Origin: Dipteris shenzhenensis | Taxonomy: Eukaryota; Polypodiophyta; Polypodiopsida; Gleicheniales | NCBI GenBank assembly: GCA_047967505.1 | Contig: CM106540.1 | Direction: 5' to 3' (one strand) | DNA: 64,000 nt | Shown: one piece after another, positions 52,479 to 63,231 of the stretch | How the letters are laid out: every line of letters begins with the position of its first letter | Numbering within the stretch: the first letter of the stretch is position 1 | Notes under the pieces: model-generated | Seen by the model: only the letters and a program-made list of their open reading frames with translations | What the model was told of the DNA's origin: nothing | Database searches by the model: none | Program-made: the position numbers and the translations under genes

Positions 52479-53451
52479 ACACCTCAGCACTGCCACCTCA
52501 GCAGTCCAGTCAGCACTGACCCTCTGCAGGCACAGTCCCTTGCCAGGCACACTGTGCACACACTGCATGTGCACACTCCTGCCACCTCAGCACAGAGCTT
52601 CACTGGCACACCTCTTGCTAAGCACAGTGCCACATCATCACTGCATGTGACTCACAGTGACACATCATCATTGAGCACCATTTGCACTCCTTTTGCCCCT
52701 CCACCTAGATCAAGTCATATCTCTTGATCCAGGAAGAATTTGAGGGTGCTCCAAAAAGGAAAGTCGCTCGATTTTTCGTGCTCTACGCGCTCGTTACATC
52801 ACGTGCACATTTCGGCGCAAGTTACACTCACATTTGAGCCTCGCCGACAAAACCACTTCCTTCACGCACATTTGCCTCTACATCGACGCATCTGACCCAG
52901 CACTTAAAAAGAACAAAGGAAAAGGAATTATTTGCTGCTCTTTCATCGATCGACGGTTGGTTTAGATCTAGATCAGAGTAGACTAGATCGCCATAGAGGG
53001 GACGCTTTGAATTCCCCAAGTTGCCAATCTAAGCCATGCCCGAAATTCCCGACTAGTATCTACTCGGAGTCAGTCCATACGCTCACATCCGATTTCACAT
53101 CATTACATTACCTGAAACCTTACGTTCATCAGTTCAGTGAGCAGACTTCAGAGTTCAGAGGCATTGCAGATTGATTCAGTGGGCAGATAGCACTTGATTT
53201 CACACACACATGCCACCATTGTAAAGCCTATTTGGCTATCTCACGGCATCGTGCACATCATTTTCAGCCTTGTAAAGCCTCTTGGCTATTCCCGGCATCA
53301 TTGCCACAAGCCTTGTAACACAGGTCAGATCTTATTTACTGTAGTTCTATCTTCACCGACGGTACAGAGATTTCACTTGGCATCTTCAGTGTATTTGCAG
53401 TTGATTCATACAGAGTTTTCCAGGACACTTTTTGAGTACATTGTTTGCACC

Positions 53452-56400
53452 ATGTCGACTAGCAACCTCAATCTGGAGGCATCTGCTAAGTTAGACAACT
53501 CCAATTACGGTACATGGAAATACCGAATGGAGACCATTCTTGTGCTTCAGGACAAATGGGAGTATGTTGATGGATCCATACCTAGACCATTGGCCGATCC
53601 AGCCACCAGTAGCTCTACTCCATCTGTTGTCACAGCACCAGCAACGGGATCTACATCAGGATCTACATCTACACAAACAGTTTCCGCATCAGTAGCAGAT
53701 CCTGCCATTGCCCGAGCTCAAGCAGAATGGGATAAGAAAGACAAGTATGCCTATCACCTGATCAAGCAGAATGTGCAAGATGTCATGCTAGGACAGCTCA
53801 ACACAGTCAAGACATCAAAAGAAGCATGGGATATGTTCGCAGCTCTCTACGAGTCCAAGAACACATCCAGGATTCTCACCTTGAGAAACCAGATCAACCA
53901 GAGTTTCCGCAACAGCAGTGAAACCGGTCATGCTTATGTACTCCGCATCAAAGACTACAACAATCAACTTGCAGCAGCAGGAGAGACTATGAATCCCGCA
54001 GAAATGGTTCAAGTAATCCTGAATGGACTAGGAGAAGGATATGAGAATCTGGTCCAGAGTATTGCCATCCAACGGCAAATTCCAACACTGGAAGAACTTC
54101 AGTCAGTTCTACTTGGTGAAGAACTCAGGACTCAAGCCATTCAAGCACGTAAAGGTCATTCTAATGATCAGGCATTCACCGCTTCAGACAGAAGCAGAGG
54201 CAAAGGCAGAAACAGAGGTAGATCATATCAGAAAAGTGGTCAAAATCAAAGTCAAAATCAGCATCAGCATCAGCATCAGCAGCATCCTCAGCAACATCAA
54301 AATCAGCAAAGAGGAAATCATTCCAACCGAGGAAGATTCCAAGGACGAGGAAATGCATCCACCAATGTGTCAAACATTCAATGCAACTATTGTCACAAGT
54401 TTGGACACTATGAAAGAGATTGCCGCAAGAAGCAGTATGACCAAGGCGGTCAATCCAACAGTAATAGAGGGAATTCCCGAGGAAGAGGAAATCATCGTGG
54501 TGGACATTCTAGTCACAGTCATTTTGCAAATGAACATGGAAATATGTTTCTTGCAAGTGAGGAATTGCATCAGACTGATACAATGCACCTAGACACTGAT
54601 TTCAATCCCAAAGAAGATTTCAGTTATCAAGTCGACCAAGTGGAACAGGATCCTTGGTACATCGACAGCGGTGCATCATCTCATATGACAAATCATCAGG
54701 AATGGTTCACAGAAATGAAGCCATTAGAAGGTCAAAAGAATGTCATCTACACAGCAGACAATACACCGACTCCGGTTCAAGGGACAGGTGTTATCCCTAT
54801 GAACAATTTCACTGGTACAAAAGGATTAGTCAAAGATGTGCTCTATGTTCCGAAGCTCAGCAAGAACCTTTTGTCAGTAGGTCAAATGACGGAACACAAC
54901 TACAAAGTCATCTTCGACGGTGATGAATGCACTATCAGAGACAAATCCAAAAGAGGTCAGCTAGTAGCAAAAGGTGTCAAAGAAGGACGCTTATACAGGA
55001 TGCTAGCTACAGTACCAGATAAGCATGCCATGTCAGCTCAAATGCAACAGATGCCACTATCTGCAAAATGGCACAAAAGATATGGTCATGTCAACTTCAA
55101 GTACTTGTTAGATCTCAGGAATCAAAATATGGCAATTGGGATTCCGAAGCTACAGTTTCTTGGAAAGGTTTGTGAAGCATGCTGCTTCGGCAAACAAAAG
55201 CGAACCAACTTTGTCAGAAGTACCTCTCGTGCACGAGGTATTCTTGATTTAATTCATACAGATGTATGGGGTTATGCCCAGACCCGCAGCATCAATGGTT
55301 CACTTTATTACTTGACCTTCATCGACGACTACAGCAGATATTGTTGGGTCTACTTTTTGAAAGAGAAATCTGAAGTGTTTGCCAGATTTCAAGAATTTAA
55401 AGCCATGGTAGAAAACCAAACAGGCAGAAAGATCAAGGTCATGAGATCAGACAGAGGAGGTGAATACATGTCTTCAGCCTTCATGAACTTTTGCAAAAAT
55501 CACGGTATTCGAAGACAATTCACATGTGCAGATACTCCTCAGCAAAATGCAATAGCTGAAAGGAAGAATGGGACTTTAGCAGACAGTGCTAGAGCAATGC
55601 TTAGTGAAAAGCATCTTCCGAATCAGTATTGGGCAGAAGCAATAGCTACAGCTAACTACTTGCTTAATCGGCTTCCTACCGAACCGATACAAGGTATGAC
55701 TCCTTATGAAGCATTCACTGGACACAAGCCACGCATTGGGCATCTCCGCATATTCGGTTGCATAGCATATGCTCACATACATGATGATCATCGCAGGAAA
55801 TTGGATGCGAAGTCACGCAAATGCATCATGGTTGGCTACAGTGAAGAAAGTAAAGCATACAAATTGTATGATCCCATCAACCGCAAAGTCATTATCTCCA
55901 GAGATGTAATCTTCGATGAGGAATCAGAATGGAAAACCTCACCTACACAGGAGATAGAAACATCGACTTCCCAGTCATCTACAGAACAGGTTGATGAAGA
56001 AGAGCAAGAATTGCCAGCAACACCCCAATCAGCGTCACAGCAGCTCAGACGGTCTACTAGGGAAAGCAGACCACCAGCCAGATTGACATATGCTCAGAAA
56101 GGCAAAGCAATTCAGGTAGAAACCACCAACTATGCTCTTATGACTACCATCATGGCTACAGAAGAGCCAGTGTACTTCGAAGACGCAGTAGATAAGCCAG
56201 AATGGCAAACTGCAATGAATGAAGAAATGGATGCTTTGTATAAAAACAACACTTGGGAATTATGCGACCTTCCACCAGGAAAGAAGGCCATAGCCAACAA
56301 ATGGGTATACAAAGTGAAGTACAATCCAGATGGCAGTATTCAGAGATACAAAGCCAGATTAGTTGCAAAAGGATTTGCACAACAATATGGCCAAGATTAT

Positions 56401-57714
56401 GATGAGACTTATGCTCCAGTAGCAAAGATGGATTCCATACGGTTCTTGATATCACTAGCGACACTCAGTAAATGGAATGTGTATCAGCTCGATGTCAAGA
56501 ATGCATTTCTCAATGGTTATCTAGACGAGGATGTCTACATGCAACAACCAGCCGGTTATGTTGAACCAGGAAAAGAGAACAAGGTTTGCCATCTCAAGAA
56601 AAGTCTCTATGGCTTAAAGCAAGAACCCAGAAGTTGGTACAGCAGAATTGACAAGTATTTTGCTGATCTGGGATACATGAAGTCCAATGCAGATCATACT
56701 CTCTACTACAAAGTTCAAGGGGAAGATATTACTATTGCACTTTTGTACGTAGATGATCTGATTGTGACAGGAAGCAAGGATAGCTTCATCAGAAAGCTAA
56801 AACAAGACTTATCTGCAGAGTTCGACATGAAAGATCTTGGACTTATGCACTATTGTCTTGGAATTGAGTTCTGGAGAGATTCAGATAGCACATTCATGAG
56901 TCAGCTCAAATATGTTGACAGTCTCCTGAAGAAGTTTCATATGGCAGATTGCAAGATTGCAGCCACTCCCATGGAACAGAGTTTGAAACTTACTAAAGAT
57001 TCAGAAAAGCCTACAGTCAATGACAGATACTACAGGCAACTCATTGGATCTCTTATATATCTGACAATCACACGGCCAGATATTTGTTATGCAGTAAGCT
57101 CACTAGCACAGTTTATGGCAAATCCAAAACAGTCTCACTGGATTGCAGCCAAAAGAGTCTTGAGATACATCAGAGGTACAAGACAATTTGGGATAGAATA
57201 CAGAGGAAGTCATCCACGGTTGCATGGATACTGTGATAGTGACTATGCTGGAGATCATGAGACCAGGAGATCGACACAGGGATATGCATTTTTCCTTGGT
57301 CAAGGTGCTATATCATGGTTGTCAAACAAACAGCCAACTGTTTCTTTGTCTTCGACTGAAGCAGAATATAGAGCACTCACTACAGGTGCATGTGAAGCTA
57401 TATGGCTCAGAAGACTATTGTCAGAAACAGATTACTTTGATGAGTCAAAGCCAACAACAATATACTGTGATAATCAATCGGCTCAAGCATTGGCCAAAAA
57501 TCCAGTATATCACTCCAGAACAAAGCACATTGATGTCAGAGAGCACTTCATCAGAGAAAGAGTGTTACTTGGTGACATCACATTGCAGCATTGTGATAGC
57601 AAAGAAAATGTTGCAGACATCTTTACCAAACCACTCGGTAAAGAGCTATTCGAGAAACACCGACTAGCTCTTGGTTTGATGCAGAGGAAGGACATTCCCA
57701 TTAAAGGGGTGTGA
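53452..57714 (+). CDS. Copia-5 gag-pol polyprotein, intact (1420 aa)
   Basis: The start chosen is the ATG at 53452 (MSTSNLNLEASAKLDNSNYG), the usual copia gag opening; the frame is open further upstream but without a better ATG. Residues 1-290 are gag, with the zinc knuckle CNYCHKFGHYERDC at 311-324 after an asparagine/glutamine/histidine-rich stretch. Protease DSGASSH begins at 405. Integrase has HKRYGH (from 541), CEACCFGK, and the DDE triad D604, D667 and E703 (35 residues between the last two). Reverse transcriptase has YVDDL at 1099-1103. RNase H has DSDYAGD (from 1262), STEAEYRA and the KTKHIDVREHF block. No stop or frameshift, normal length for an autonomous copia, so potentially functional. 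Confidence 0.97.
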   Translation: MSTSNLNLEASAKLDNSNYGTWKYRMETILVLQDKWEYVDGSIPRPLADPATSSSTPSVVTAPATGSTSGSTSTQTVSASVADPAIARAQAEWDKKDKYAYHLIKQNVQDVMLGQLNTVKTSKEAWDMFAALYESKNTSRILTLRNQINQSFRNSSETGHAYVLRIKDYNNQLAAAGETMNPAEMVQVILNGLGEGYENLVQSIAIQRQIPTLEELQSVLLGEELRTQAIQARKGHSNDQAFTASDRSRGKGRNRGRSYQKSGQNQSQNQHQHQHQQHPQQHQNQQRGNHSNRGRFQGRGNASTNVSNIQCNYCHKFGHYERDCRKKQYDQGGQSNSNRGNSRGRGNHRGGHSSHSHFANEHGNMFLASEELHQTDTMHLDTDFNPKEDFSYQVDQVEQDPWYIDSGASSHMTNHQEWFTEMKPLEGQKNVIYTADNTPTPVQGTGVIPMNNFTGTKGLVKDVLYVPKLSKNLLSVGQMTEHNYKVIFDGDECTIRDKSKRGQLVAKGVKEGRLYRMLATVPDKHAMSAQMQQMPLSAKWHKRYGHVNFKYLLDLRNQNMAIGIPKLQFLGKVCEACCFGKQKRTNFVRSTSRARGILDLIHTDVWGYAQTRSINGSLYYLTFIDDYSRYCWVYFLKEKSEVFARFQEFKAMVENQTGRKIKVMRSDRGGEYMSSAFMNFCKNHGIRRQFTCADTPQQNAIAERKNGTLADSARAMLSEKHLPNQYWAEAIATANYLLNRLPTEPIQGMTPYEAFTGHKPRIGHLRIFGCIAYAHIHDDHRRKLDAKSRKCIMVGYSEESKAYKLYDPINRKVIISRDVIFDEESEWKTSPTQEIETSTSQSSTEQVDEEEQELPATPQSASQQLRRSTRESRPPARLTYAQKGKAIQVETTNYALMTTIMATEEPVYFEDAVDKPEWQTAMNEEMDALYKNNTWELCDLPPGKKAIANKWVYKVKYNPDGSIQRYKARLVAKGFAQQYGQDYDETYAPVAKMDSIRFLISLATLSKWNVYQLDVKNAFLNGYLDEDVYMQQPAGYVEPGKENKVCHLKKSLYGLKQEPRSWYSRIDKYFADLGYMKSNADHTLYYKVQGEDITIALLYVDDLIVTGSKDSFIRKLKQDLSAEFDMKDLGLMHYCLGIEFWRDSDSTFMSQLKYVDSLLKKFHMADCKIAATPMEQSLKLTKDSEKPTVNDRYYRQLIGSLIYLTITRPDICYAVSSLAQFMANPKQSHWIAAKRVLRYIRGTRQFGIEYRGSHPRLHGYCDSDYAGDHETRRSTQGYAFFLGQGAISWLSNKQPTVSLSSTEAEYRALTTGACEAIWLRRLLSETDYFDESKPTTIYCDNQSAQALAKNPVYHSRTKHIDVREHFIRERVLLGDITLQHCDSKENVADIFTKPLGKELFEKHRLALGLMQRKDIPIKGV

Positions 57715-57802
57715 TGGAATGTAATGCTCAGTCCTTCTTCGATTCCCCAGAATCATCATCTTGAGGGAAGGCCTACTTCATGATGTTGATCTTGAGGGAA
57801 GG

Positions 57803-58239
57803 TGTTGAGAGTTCACGCTCAACATCATGTGATCATGTGTGCATAGCACCATCATGTGATCATATGTGCATAGCACTAACCTTATAGAGTGCTATAAAGG
57901 AAAGGGTTAGATCCCCTAACCCTAACCCTAAAAGGGTTTGTATATATTCTATTTTTTCAACTAATTCTAGTGTACAGTTAGTCATTGAGAGTTCACGCTC
58001 AACATCATGTGATCATGTGTGCATAGCACCATCATGTGATCATATGTGCATAGCACTAACCTTATAGAGTGCTATAAAGGAAAGGGTTAGATCCCCTAAC
58101 CCTAACCCTAAAAGGGTTTGTATATATTCTATTTTTTCAACTAATTCTAGTGTACAGTTAGTCATTTGTGGTGTGCTCTCTAGCTGTGCCCTCTCTCCTC
58201 ATCTCCACTCTTCTCCTCTCCCCTCTTCATATTTTGTCA
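57803..58239 (+). repeat. Copia-5 3' LTR with internal 180-bp tandem duplication
   Basis: Positions 57806-57985 and 57986-58165 are copies of one 180-bp unit covering the start of the LTR through the telomere-like tract and TATA box to gttagtcatt. Both copies carry cacgctcaac where the 5' LTR has caccctcaac. Confidence 0.95.
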
Positions 58240-58244
58240 CCTCC

Positions 58245-58900
58245 CGATACTAGCAATTTTCACTCAGGTCCCGAGATCATCTCATGTTTACAACACACTC
58301 AAACGAGTGTTCGCTTGGGGGATAGTAATGGCACAACTTCCATATTGAGGCAATATCCCATGCTTACTTGGTAAGTAGGGAGGCAAGCTAGCGCCAAGGG
58401 ATCAACAAAGTCGCACATTGTCCCCAGGCAAAGTTTCTCGTCTTCTGGAGGACCACATCTTGGTGACAGCAGCCAAAATCACAGCATGGCGTATATCTCG
58501 GTTGCATGATGCAGCCTTGTGATTGGAGGGTGGGGAGAGAGGGGGCAGGCACAACAAAATCAACCTGAAGCCACCCTCATCAAATTTTTTTATATTATCT
58601 GTACCGTGCACTAGATCCATTAGCAAGGTAACAAGAGCTCTAGGAAGACCCCATAGCGTAGTCACAGTTTCTGCAAGGCTTGGTCTGCAGATACTTTCTA
58701 CATTCTCCAAGATTGCAAAATCCGCTCATTGTATAGTCCACCACACTAGCTGTTGACACCTGCTCCATGGTTAGCTTGGCCAATGAGCTAAAAGCCTGAG
58801 AAGCAGGCTGCAAAGCAGCTCCTCTCTCTTTTCTTGTGAGCATCTTCACAAGATAGCTTATCTTTTATTCACTTTCAAAGCATAATGTAGAAGGTACCTT
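58245..58900. other. RCC1-like intron right of Copia-5; no gene recognised
   Basis: Continuation of the Copia-5 target. Minus-strand frames at 58402-58710 and 58640-58849 contain exon-like stretches (LPRALVTLLMDLVHG) but I recognise no family and splice limits are unclear. Confidence 0.35.
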
Positions 58901-58903
58901 TCT

Positions 58904-59093
58904 TTTTGGAAAAGGGAGGAGGAGCGGCCGTAGAGGAAACTACGAATTGTGTGCTCTCATGTGTCAGCAAGACATTTATTCTGGTAGTGTCCCAATGTGG
59001 CATGCCATCTTTGGGTGGATTCATCAAATGGCTTATTGCTTGGAGAAACTGCTTGTGGAAGCTGTAAGGGGCTTTTTCATCTTGGCTTGCATA
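58904..59093 (-). other. Candidate host exon or exon relic of unknown function
   Basis: On the minus strand a stretch bounded by an AG (TATGCAAG) and a GT (AAAGGTACC) encodes PYSFHKQFLQAISHLMNPP, KDGMPHWDTTRIN and LLTHESTQFVVSS. The composition is protein-like and unlike the retroelements here. It lies 185 bases downstream of the 59278 exon on the same strand. It could be an exon of another gene, a skipped exon of the RCC1-like gene or a captured fragment. Family not recognised. Confidence 0.3.
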
Positions 59094-59277
59094 CAGACAG
59101 CTATATGAAACAATGGAAAAAAAGAGTTTTAAAAAAGCAAAAACAAATCTCACAAATCAAGACTTGAAGACTAATTTGTGGCATGCTCGTCTCTTTTCCC
59201 AATAATAGCAAAGACCCCAAATTTGCAGTCGCTCATACCATAGGCTAATATATCTCTGACCAAGCGCACACGCTCAC

Positions 59278-59563
59278 CTAGGCTGTCCAGCGCCAATACC
59301 AAGCTGGCCTTCAACATTTCTTCCCCATGCCCAAAGCTCCCCAGTTCCGGTGACTGCCAAAGAGTGGTAATGCCCTGCTGCTACTCTGACAACATCCCCG
59401 GGAAGCCCTTCCACTGGAACGGGCTCGTAAGCATCTCCAGGATAATCTTGCTTTTGACCTAGAGCTCCGTGGCTACCGTCACCAAAGCTCAAAACTCTAG
59501 AAACTCTCTGAGATCCATTTGAGGACGTTCCTTGCAAAGCACTGTGTGTCTTACTTGTGAAAC
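59278..59563 (-). CDS. RCC1/UVR8-like protein, internal exon (first visible)
   Basis: 286 bp between acceptor TTTACAG and donor GTGAGC on the minus strand. The product has VLSFGDGSHGALGQ, GDVVRVAAGHYHSLAV and LWAWGRNVEGQLGIG, that is, the end of one blade and a complete second blade of an RCC1 beta-propeller. The acceptor leaves phase 1, so at least one 5' exon (start codon, probably an organelle transit peptide) is missing. It was not found up to 64000 and may be outside. The stretch before VLSFGDG (serine/threonine-rich) is not propeller-like. Confidence 0.87.
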
Positions 59564-60837
59564 CTGTAAAGATCAACAGAGACAAAATGGACAGTCCAAA
59601 ACGATGGCATTGGGATCACTAGCGTGCAACCCTTTAGAGAGAAATGATAGGGAGACAAAGTTCTACCTATGGAAATGATTTGGCAAGACTTCAAATAACA
59701 GTATAAGAGATAACAAATGGCTACCTCTCACAAAGAAGCAAAGTTGCAATCGTGCTTTGAAAGCCAGCAATCTGGACATATTGTGCAATTTGTTTCCGAT
59801 GAGGATGGTCCCTTGTCTGAATCGAGGATAGTATCAAAGCAAAGTTTAAAGCAGTAGTGGGGACAAGATATATCAATCCTTCATTCCCATCATCGTTCCC
59901 GTGATGTACGAGATATATGAAACTAGATTTGCAGCAAGTAGTCTTTCCGTCGTGGAGCAAGTAAATGATATATGAAACTAGATTTGCAGCAAGTAGTCTT
60001 TCCATGAGCAAGTAACTATTGACTTGAAATTGAAGCTCAATCCTTCTATTTTATCAATTGTTGAGTACAATATGGAACATGACATGCGACACAAGGTCCT
60101 TTAGGACCTAATCCTCCTTGCAAATGTCGGGGGTGGTGATTTATTATTGATTTTGTGATGTATATATTTTGGAAGCTGAAGTCCAACAAATACATGAATA
60201 AGACGATACAATAATTGATCCTCGTTGTAGTTTTTACAATTTTGTCACATGGACATTGACAACATGTATTAAACGAGAGGAATGTTGTAAGAATTCATTA
60301 AAAAAACATGAAATTTTGAATGGACTAGTAATTGAAAATATTTATATTATAATATATAATATATAATTATTATAATCACATAGTGTGTGGTGGGGAGGCG
60401 GCGCACTTCCTTCCCCAAAGAGTTATAATCCAAGGGAACAAGCCCTTTCTTGGGCGCCGAGATAATGCCAAGAATATTAGCGTCGAGGATAAGTCTCGTG
60501 TGAATAGATAAGAACTGGCATATTACATGAATGTCAATAGTCATAATCATAGTCGAACGCCGAGAACAATATTCGAAAAACTTGCCAATGTGACCCTAAG
60601 AGGATCTGTGTGTGTCCTTGAGCGGGATGATTCCAACATTTTCAAATCGTTCAATAGACTCTGGACAGCACAAAAAGAAAATATCATTAGAGGAAGTCCA
60701 AAGTAGAGCACGCAATATTCTCATCACTCTCCACTTAGCCAGCGTTACATGCCTCTCCAACCTCGGGAAAATGGGAGTTTGATCATTGTAGTAAGTCGAT
60801 CTTTTACACTTGTGAGATTAGAGCATAAGGTCATCGC
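59564..60837. other. Intron/intergenic sequence upstream of the RCC1-like exon
   Basis: AT-rich. It has a 55-bp tandem duplication at about 59911-60020 (gatatatgaaactagatttgcagc twice) and an AT-only stretch at 60337-60372. A minus-strand frame at 59721-60011 crosses the duplication; its possible donor does not have the phase needed to join the 59563 acceptor. Confidence 0.5.
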
Positions 60838-61570
60838 TGTAAGAAAATAATACAACGTCTGTGCTCAACAAATAATAGGATCTCGTACGCAAGAGAGAAA
60901 ACAAGATAGTATGGAGAATCAAAAATTTGATTACTGTAGAATTGATACAATAGATGGCGCTGCCTCCTAGCCGTGCGCTCCTGTGAAAGAAGCTTCGATG
61001 GCATGCTGGAAACAGTAGAACTTGGAGGCTGAATGCTAAAGAATCAAGGTTGCTATAGCCAGTGATGAAATGGGCTTCACGGGCTTGCTCTTATATAGCC
61101 ACCAGTCGTAGTCGGTTAGGCTCAATTGGGTGGCCAACCCAGTCCACCCAAAACGGTTGATTGTGGGTCGGTCCCGAAATAGGCCATCGACCATACGATA
61201 GAGACGGTGCGCAAAACAAAGCAACTGACCTACAGTCACCATTCGGCCCACAGCCATCCAGGATCATCTGAGGCTCCAAACGGGCCCCGCAACTCGAGAG
61301 TGGGCTGCCCCAGGAAATGCTCCGTCTACCCTCAGTGCGGTCAGTCAAGGGATGCCTTCCCGCACTTGCATGTAGCCTAGTTGGCGGTGTGCCAACTCTA
61401 TCTGAAGCCGTCCATCCATCAGGCCACACATGGCCCCCATCTCGTGTCCAAACCAGGACCTACCGGATAACCGAGCTACTCAAATGCCTTCTCCTCATAT
61501 GGGGGGGCTTACAAGTAGAGTTAGCTGATTCTCGCGTAGTTACACGAGAGTGGAGCATTGATATCTAACA
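60838..61570 (-). repeat. Copia-6 3' LTR (left boundary uncertain)
   Basis: The right end is defined by atatctaaca at 61570 next to the purine tract of the minus-strand element (TGAGGGGGGG, 61571-61580). The left end is a guess at tgtaagaaaataatac (60838), because the partner LTR is outside the window. A cttatatagccacc stretch at about 61090 could be a promoter on the other strand's LTR. Confidence 0.55.
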
Positions 61571-61577
61571 CCCCCCC

Positions 61578-63180
61578 TCAATGTCCACCCACAAGTGAAC
61601 TTACTTTTTTTGCCCAATGCCAAGTCGATGAAGATGCCTCTCCAGCAAGTCTTCCAAGAGCCTTCGTGAAGATGTCCGCAGCATTCTCTGTAGTCAGATA
61701 GTACACCAAGTCGACCTCTCCATCCATGATCAACTCGCGTACAAAGTGATATTGAATCTCAATGTGTTTTGTGCGAGCATGGAACACCGGGTTCTTTGCA
61801 ATCGCCATGCAACTCTGATTGTCACATGATAACTGCGTAGGCTTGTTCTGCACTGCACCCATGTTCCCTAAAATCCTCCTCAACCACACTGCCTCGCAAG
61901 AAGCAAAGCATGCAGATTTGTACTCGGCCTCGGTAGAAAAAAGAGCAACTGTGGGTTGCTTCTTGCTGGCCCATGACACAACTCCAGATCCAAGTGAGAA
62001 ACAGTACCCTATCACTGATCTCCTGCTATCCACGTCTCCTGCCCAATCCGAGTCACGGAATCCGGTCAAGATGTTGCCCTTGGTATAGGTGATGCCATAA
62101 TCAAGTGTGCCTTTGATGTATTTCAGCACCCACATCCCTGCCCTCCAATGGTTCTCCCGGGGCTTATTGGAAAACCTGCTTAGTACACCAGTCGCAAAGC
62201 TGATGTCCGACCGTATGTTGCACAGGTAGATCAAGCTGCCCACAAGCCTTCTGTACTTCGCTTCGTCCACCAGTGATGATGAATCCTCATTTGAGAGCTT
62301 CGTGTCAACCTCCATAGGGATACCAACTATTTTGCACTCAGCCATGCCAAATGCTTTCAGTATCTCTCCAACATATTTCAGCTGTGAAATGAAGATCTGT
62401 TTTGGCTCCTGCCAAACTTCAATCCCCAAACAAAAATGCATCAATCCGAGGTCTGTCATTTCAAACTCTCTTCCTAGCAAATGCTTCGTCTGCGAGATCT
62501 TCTCTTCATGGTTCCCTGTTATGACAAGGTCGTCCACATAAAGGACCACGATCATACACCTGCCTCCTTCTCTGAAGATATACAAATTTGCATTAGATGG
62601 GCTCCTCTTGAACCCATTTTGCAGAAAGTAGTCATCAATTCACTGGTACCACGCTCGTGGGGCCTGTTTCAGCCCGGAAAGTGCCTTCTTTAGTTTGCAG
62701 ACTTTACCTTCTGAACCGGGGATCTCAAAACCTGGTGGTTGTTCCACGTATACCTCCTCCTTGAGATCTCCATTCAAAAAGGCGGATTTCACATCCATCT
62801 GAAACACGGGCCAACTTCCCTAGGCAACTAAAGACAAAACACTGCGAATTGTGGTTAGTCGAGCTGTGGGAGCAAAAGTATCTTAATAATCAAAACCATG
62901 TACCTATGCAAATCCTTTTGCCACAAGTCGAGCCTTGTACTTATCCAACGTGCCGTCGGACTTGTACTTGATCTTGTACACCCACTTGGTTCCGATTACC
63001 TTGCGTTTTGGTGGTCGATCCACAAGGTCCCAAGTGTTGTTCTTCATTATGGAGCCATACTCTGACTGCATAGCCTCCACCATCCACCTATCATCGCCTT
63101 ATGCCTCTTCAAGACACTTGGGTTCATCAGCACAGATCACTTTTGTCATCAAAGCATAGTTGACCAAGTGTTCCTGCGCC
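61578..63180 (-). pseudogene. Copia-6 reverse transcriptase and RNase H
   Basis: The upstream part (about 63150-62590) has stops and shifts but shows [17 protein letters not shown] and [11 protein letters not shown]. From 62585 there are 335 open codons with VLYVDDLVITG (catalytic YVDD), LGLMHFCLGIEVWQE, DSDWAGDVDSRRS, STEAEYKSACFASCEAVWL and KTKHIEIQYHFVRE. The C-terminus is intact to the purine tract. Confidence 0.93.
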
Positions 63181-63231
63181 CTTCTTTGCTCCTCTAATCT
63201 CTTGGACCGGCGGTGTTCAGATGGTTCCTCC

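Larger units (their letters stand above)
50975..58239 (+). mobile_element. Copia-5: young, apparently intact Ty1/copia element
   Basis: The 5' LTR (50975-51231, 257 bp) and 3' LTR (57803-58239, 437 bp) are flanked by cctcc (50970-50974 and 58240-58244). The extra 180 bp in the 3' LTR is an internal tandem duplication; otherwise the LTRs differ at about one base. A perfect initiator-Met primer-binding site, a 2.2-kb leader, an uninterrupted polyprotein and a purine tract (cttgagggaagg, 57791-57802) complete it. It is the only element here with an intact coding sequence and very likely among the newest insertions. It lies in the RCC1-like intron, opposite to the gene. Confidence 0.97.

Noticed and set aside
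53194-53451. Upstream extension of the Copia-5 polyprotein frame
   Set aside because: The frame opens with a TTG and the extension lacks gag-like sequence; the ATG at 53452 starts the conserved copia gag N-terminus.
51085-58120. Telomeric or interstitial telomere origin for the CCCTAA tracts
   Set aside because: They occur only at the same place inside the Copia-5 LTR copies, two to three units each, so they belong to the element rather than to a chromosome end.
29188-59585. Three separate RCC1-like genes or pseudogenes
   Set aside because: Exon phases and order fit a single transcript, with no stops inside exons and no repeated blade.
59721-60011. Missing 5' exon of the RCC1-like gene
   Set aside because: It crosses a 55-bp tandem duplication and its only plausible donor has the wrong phase for the 59563 acceptor.
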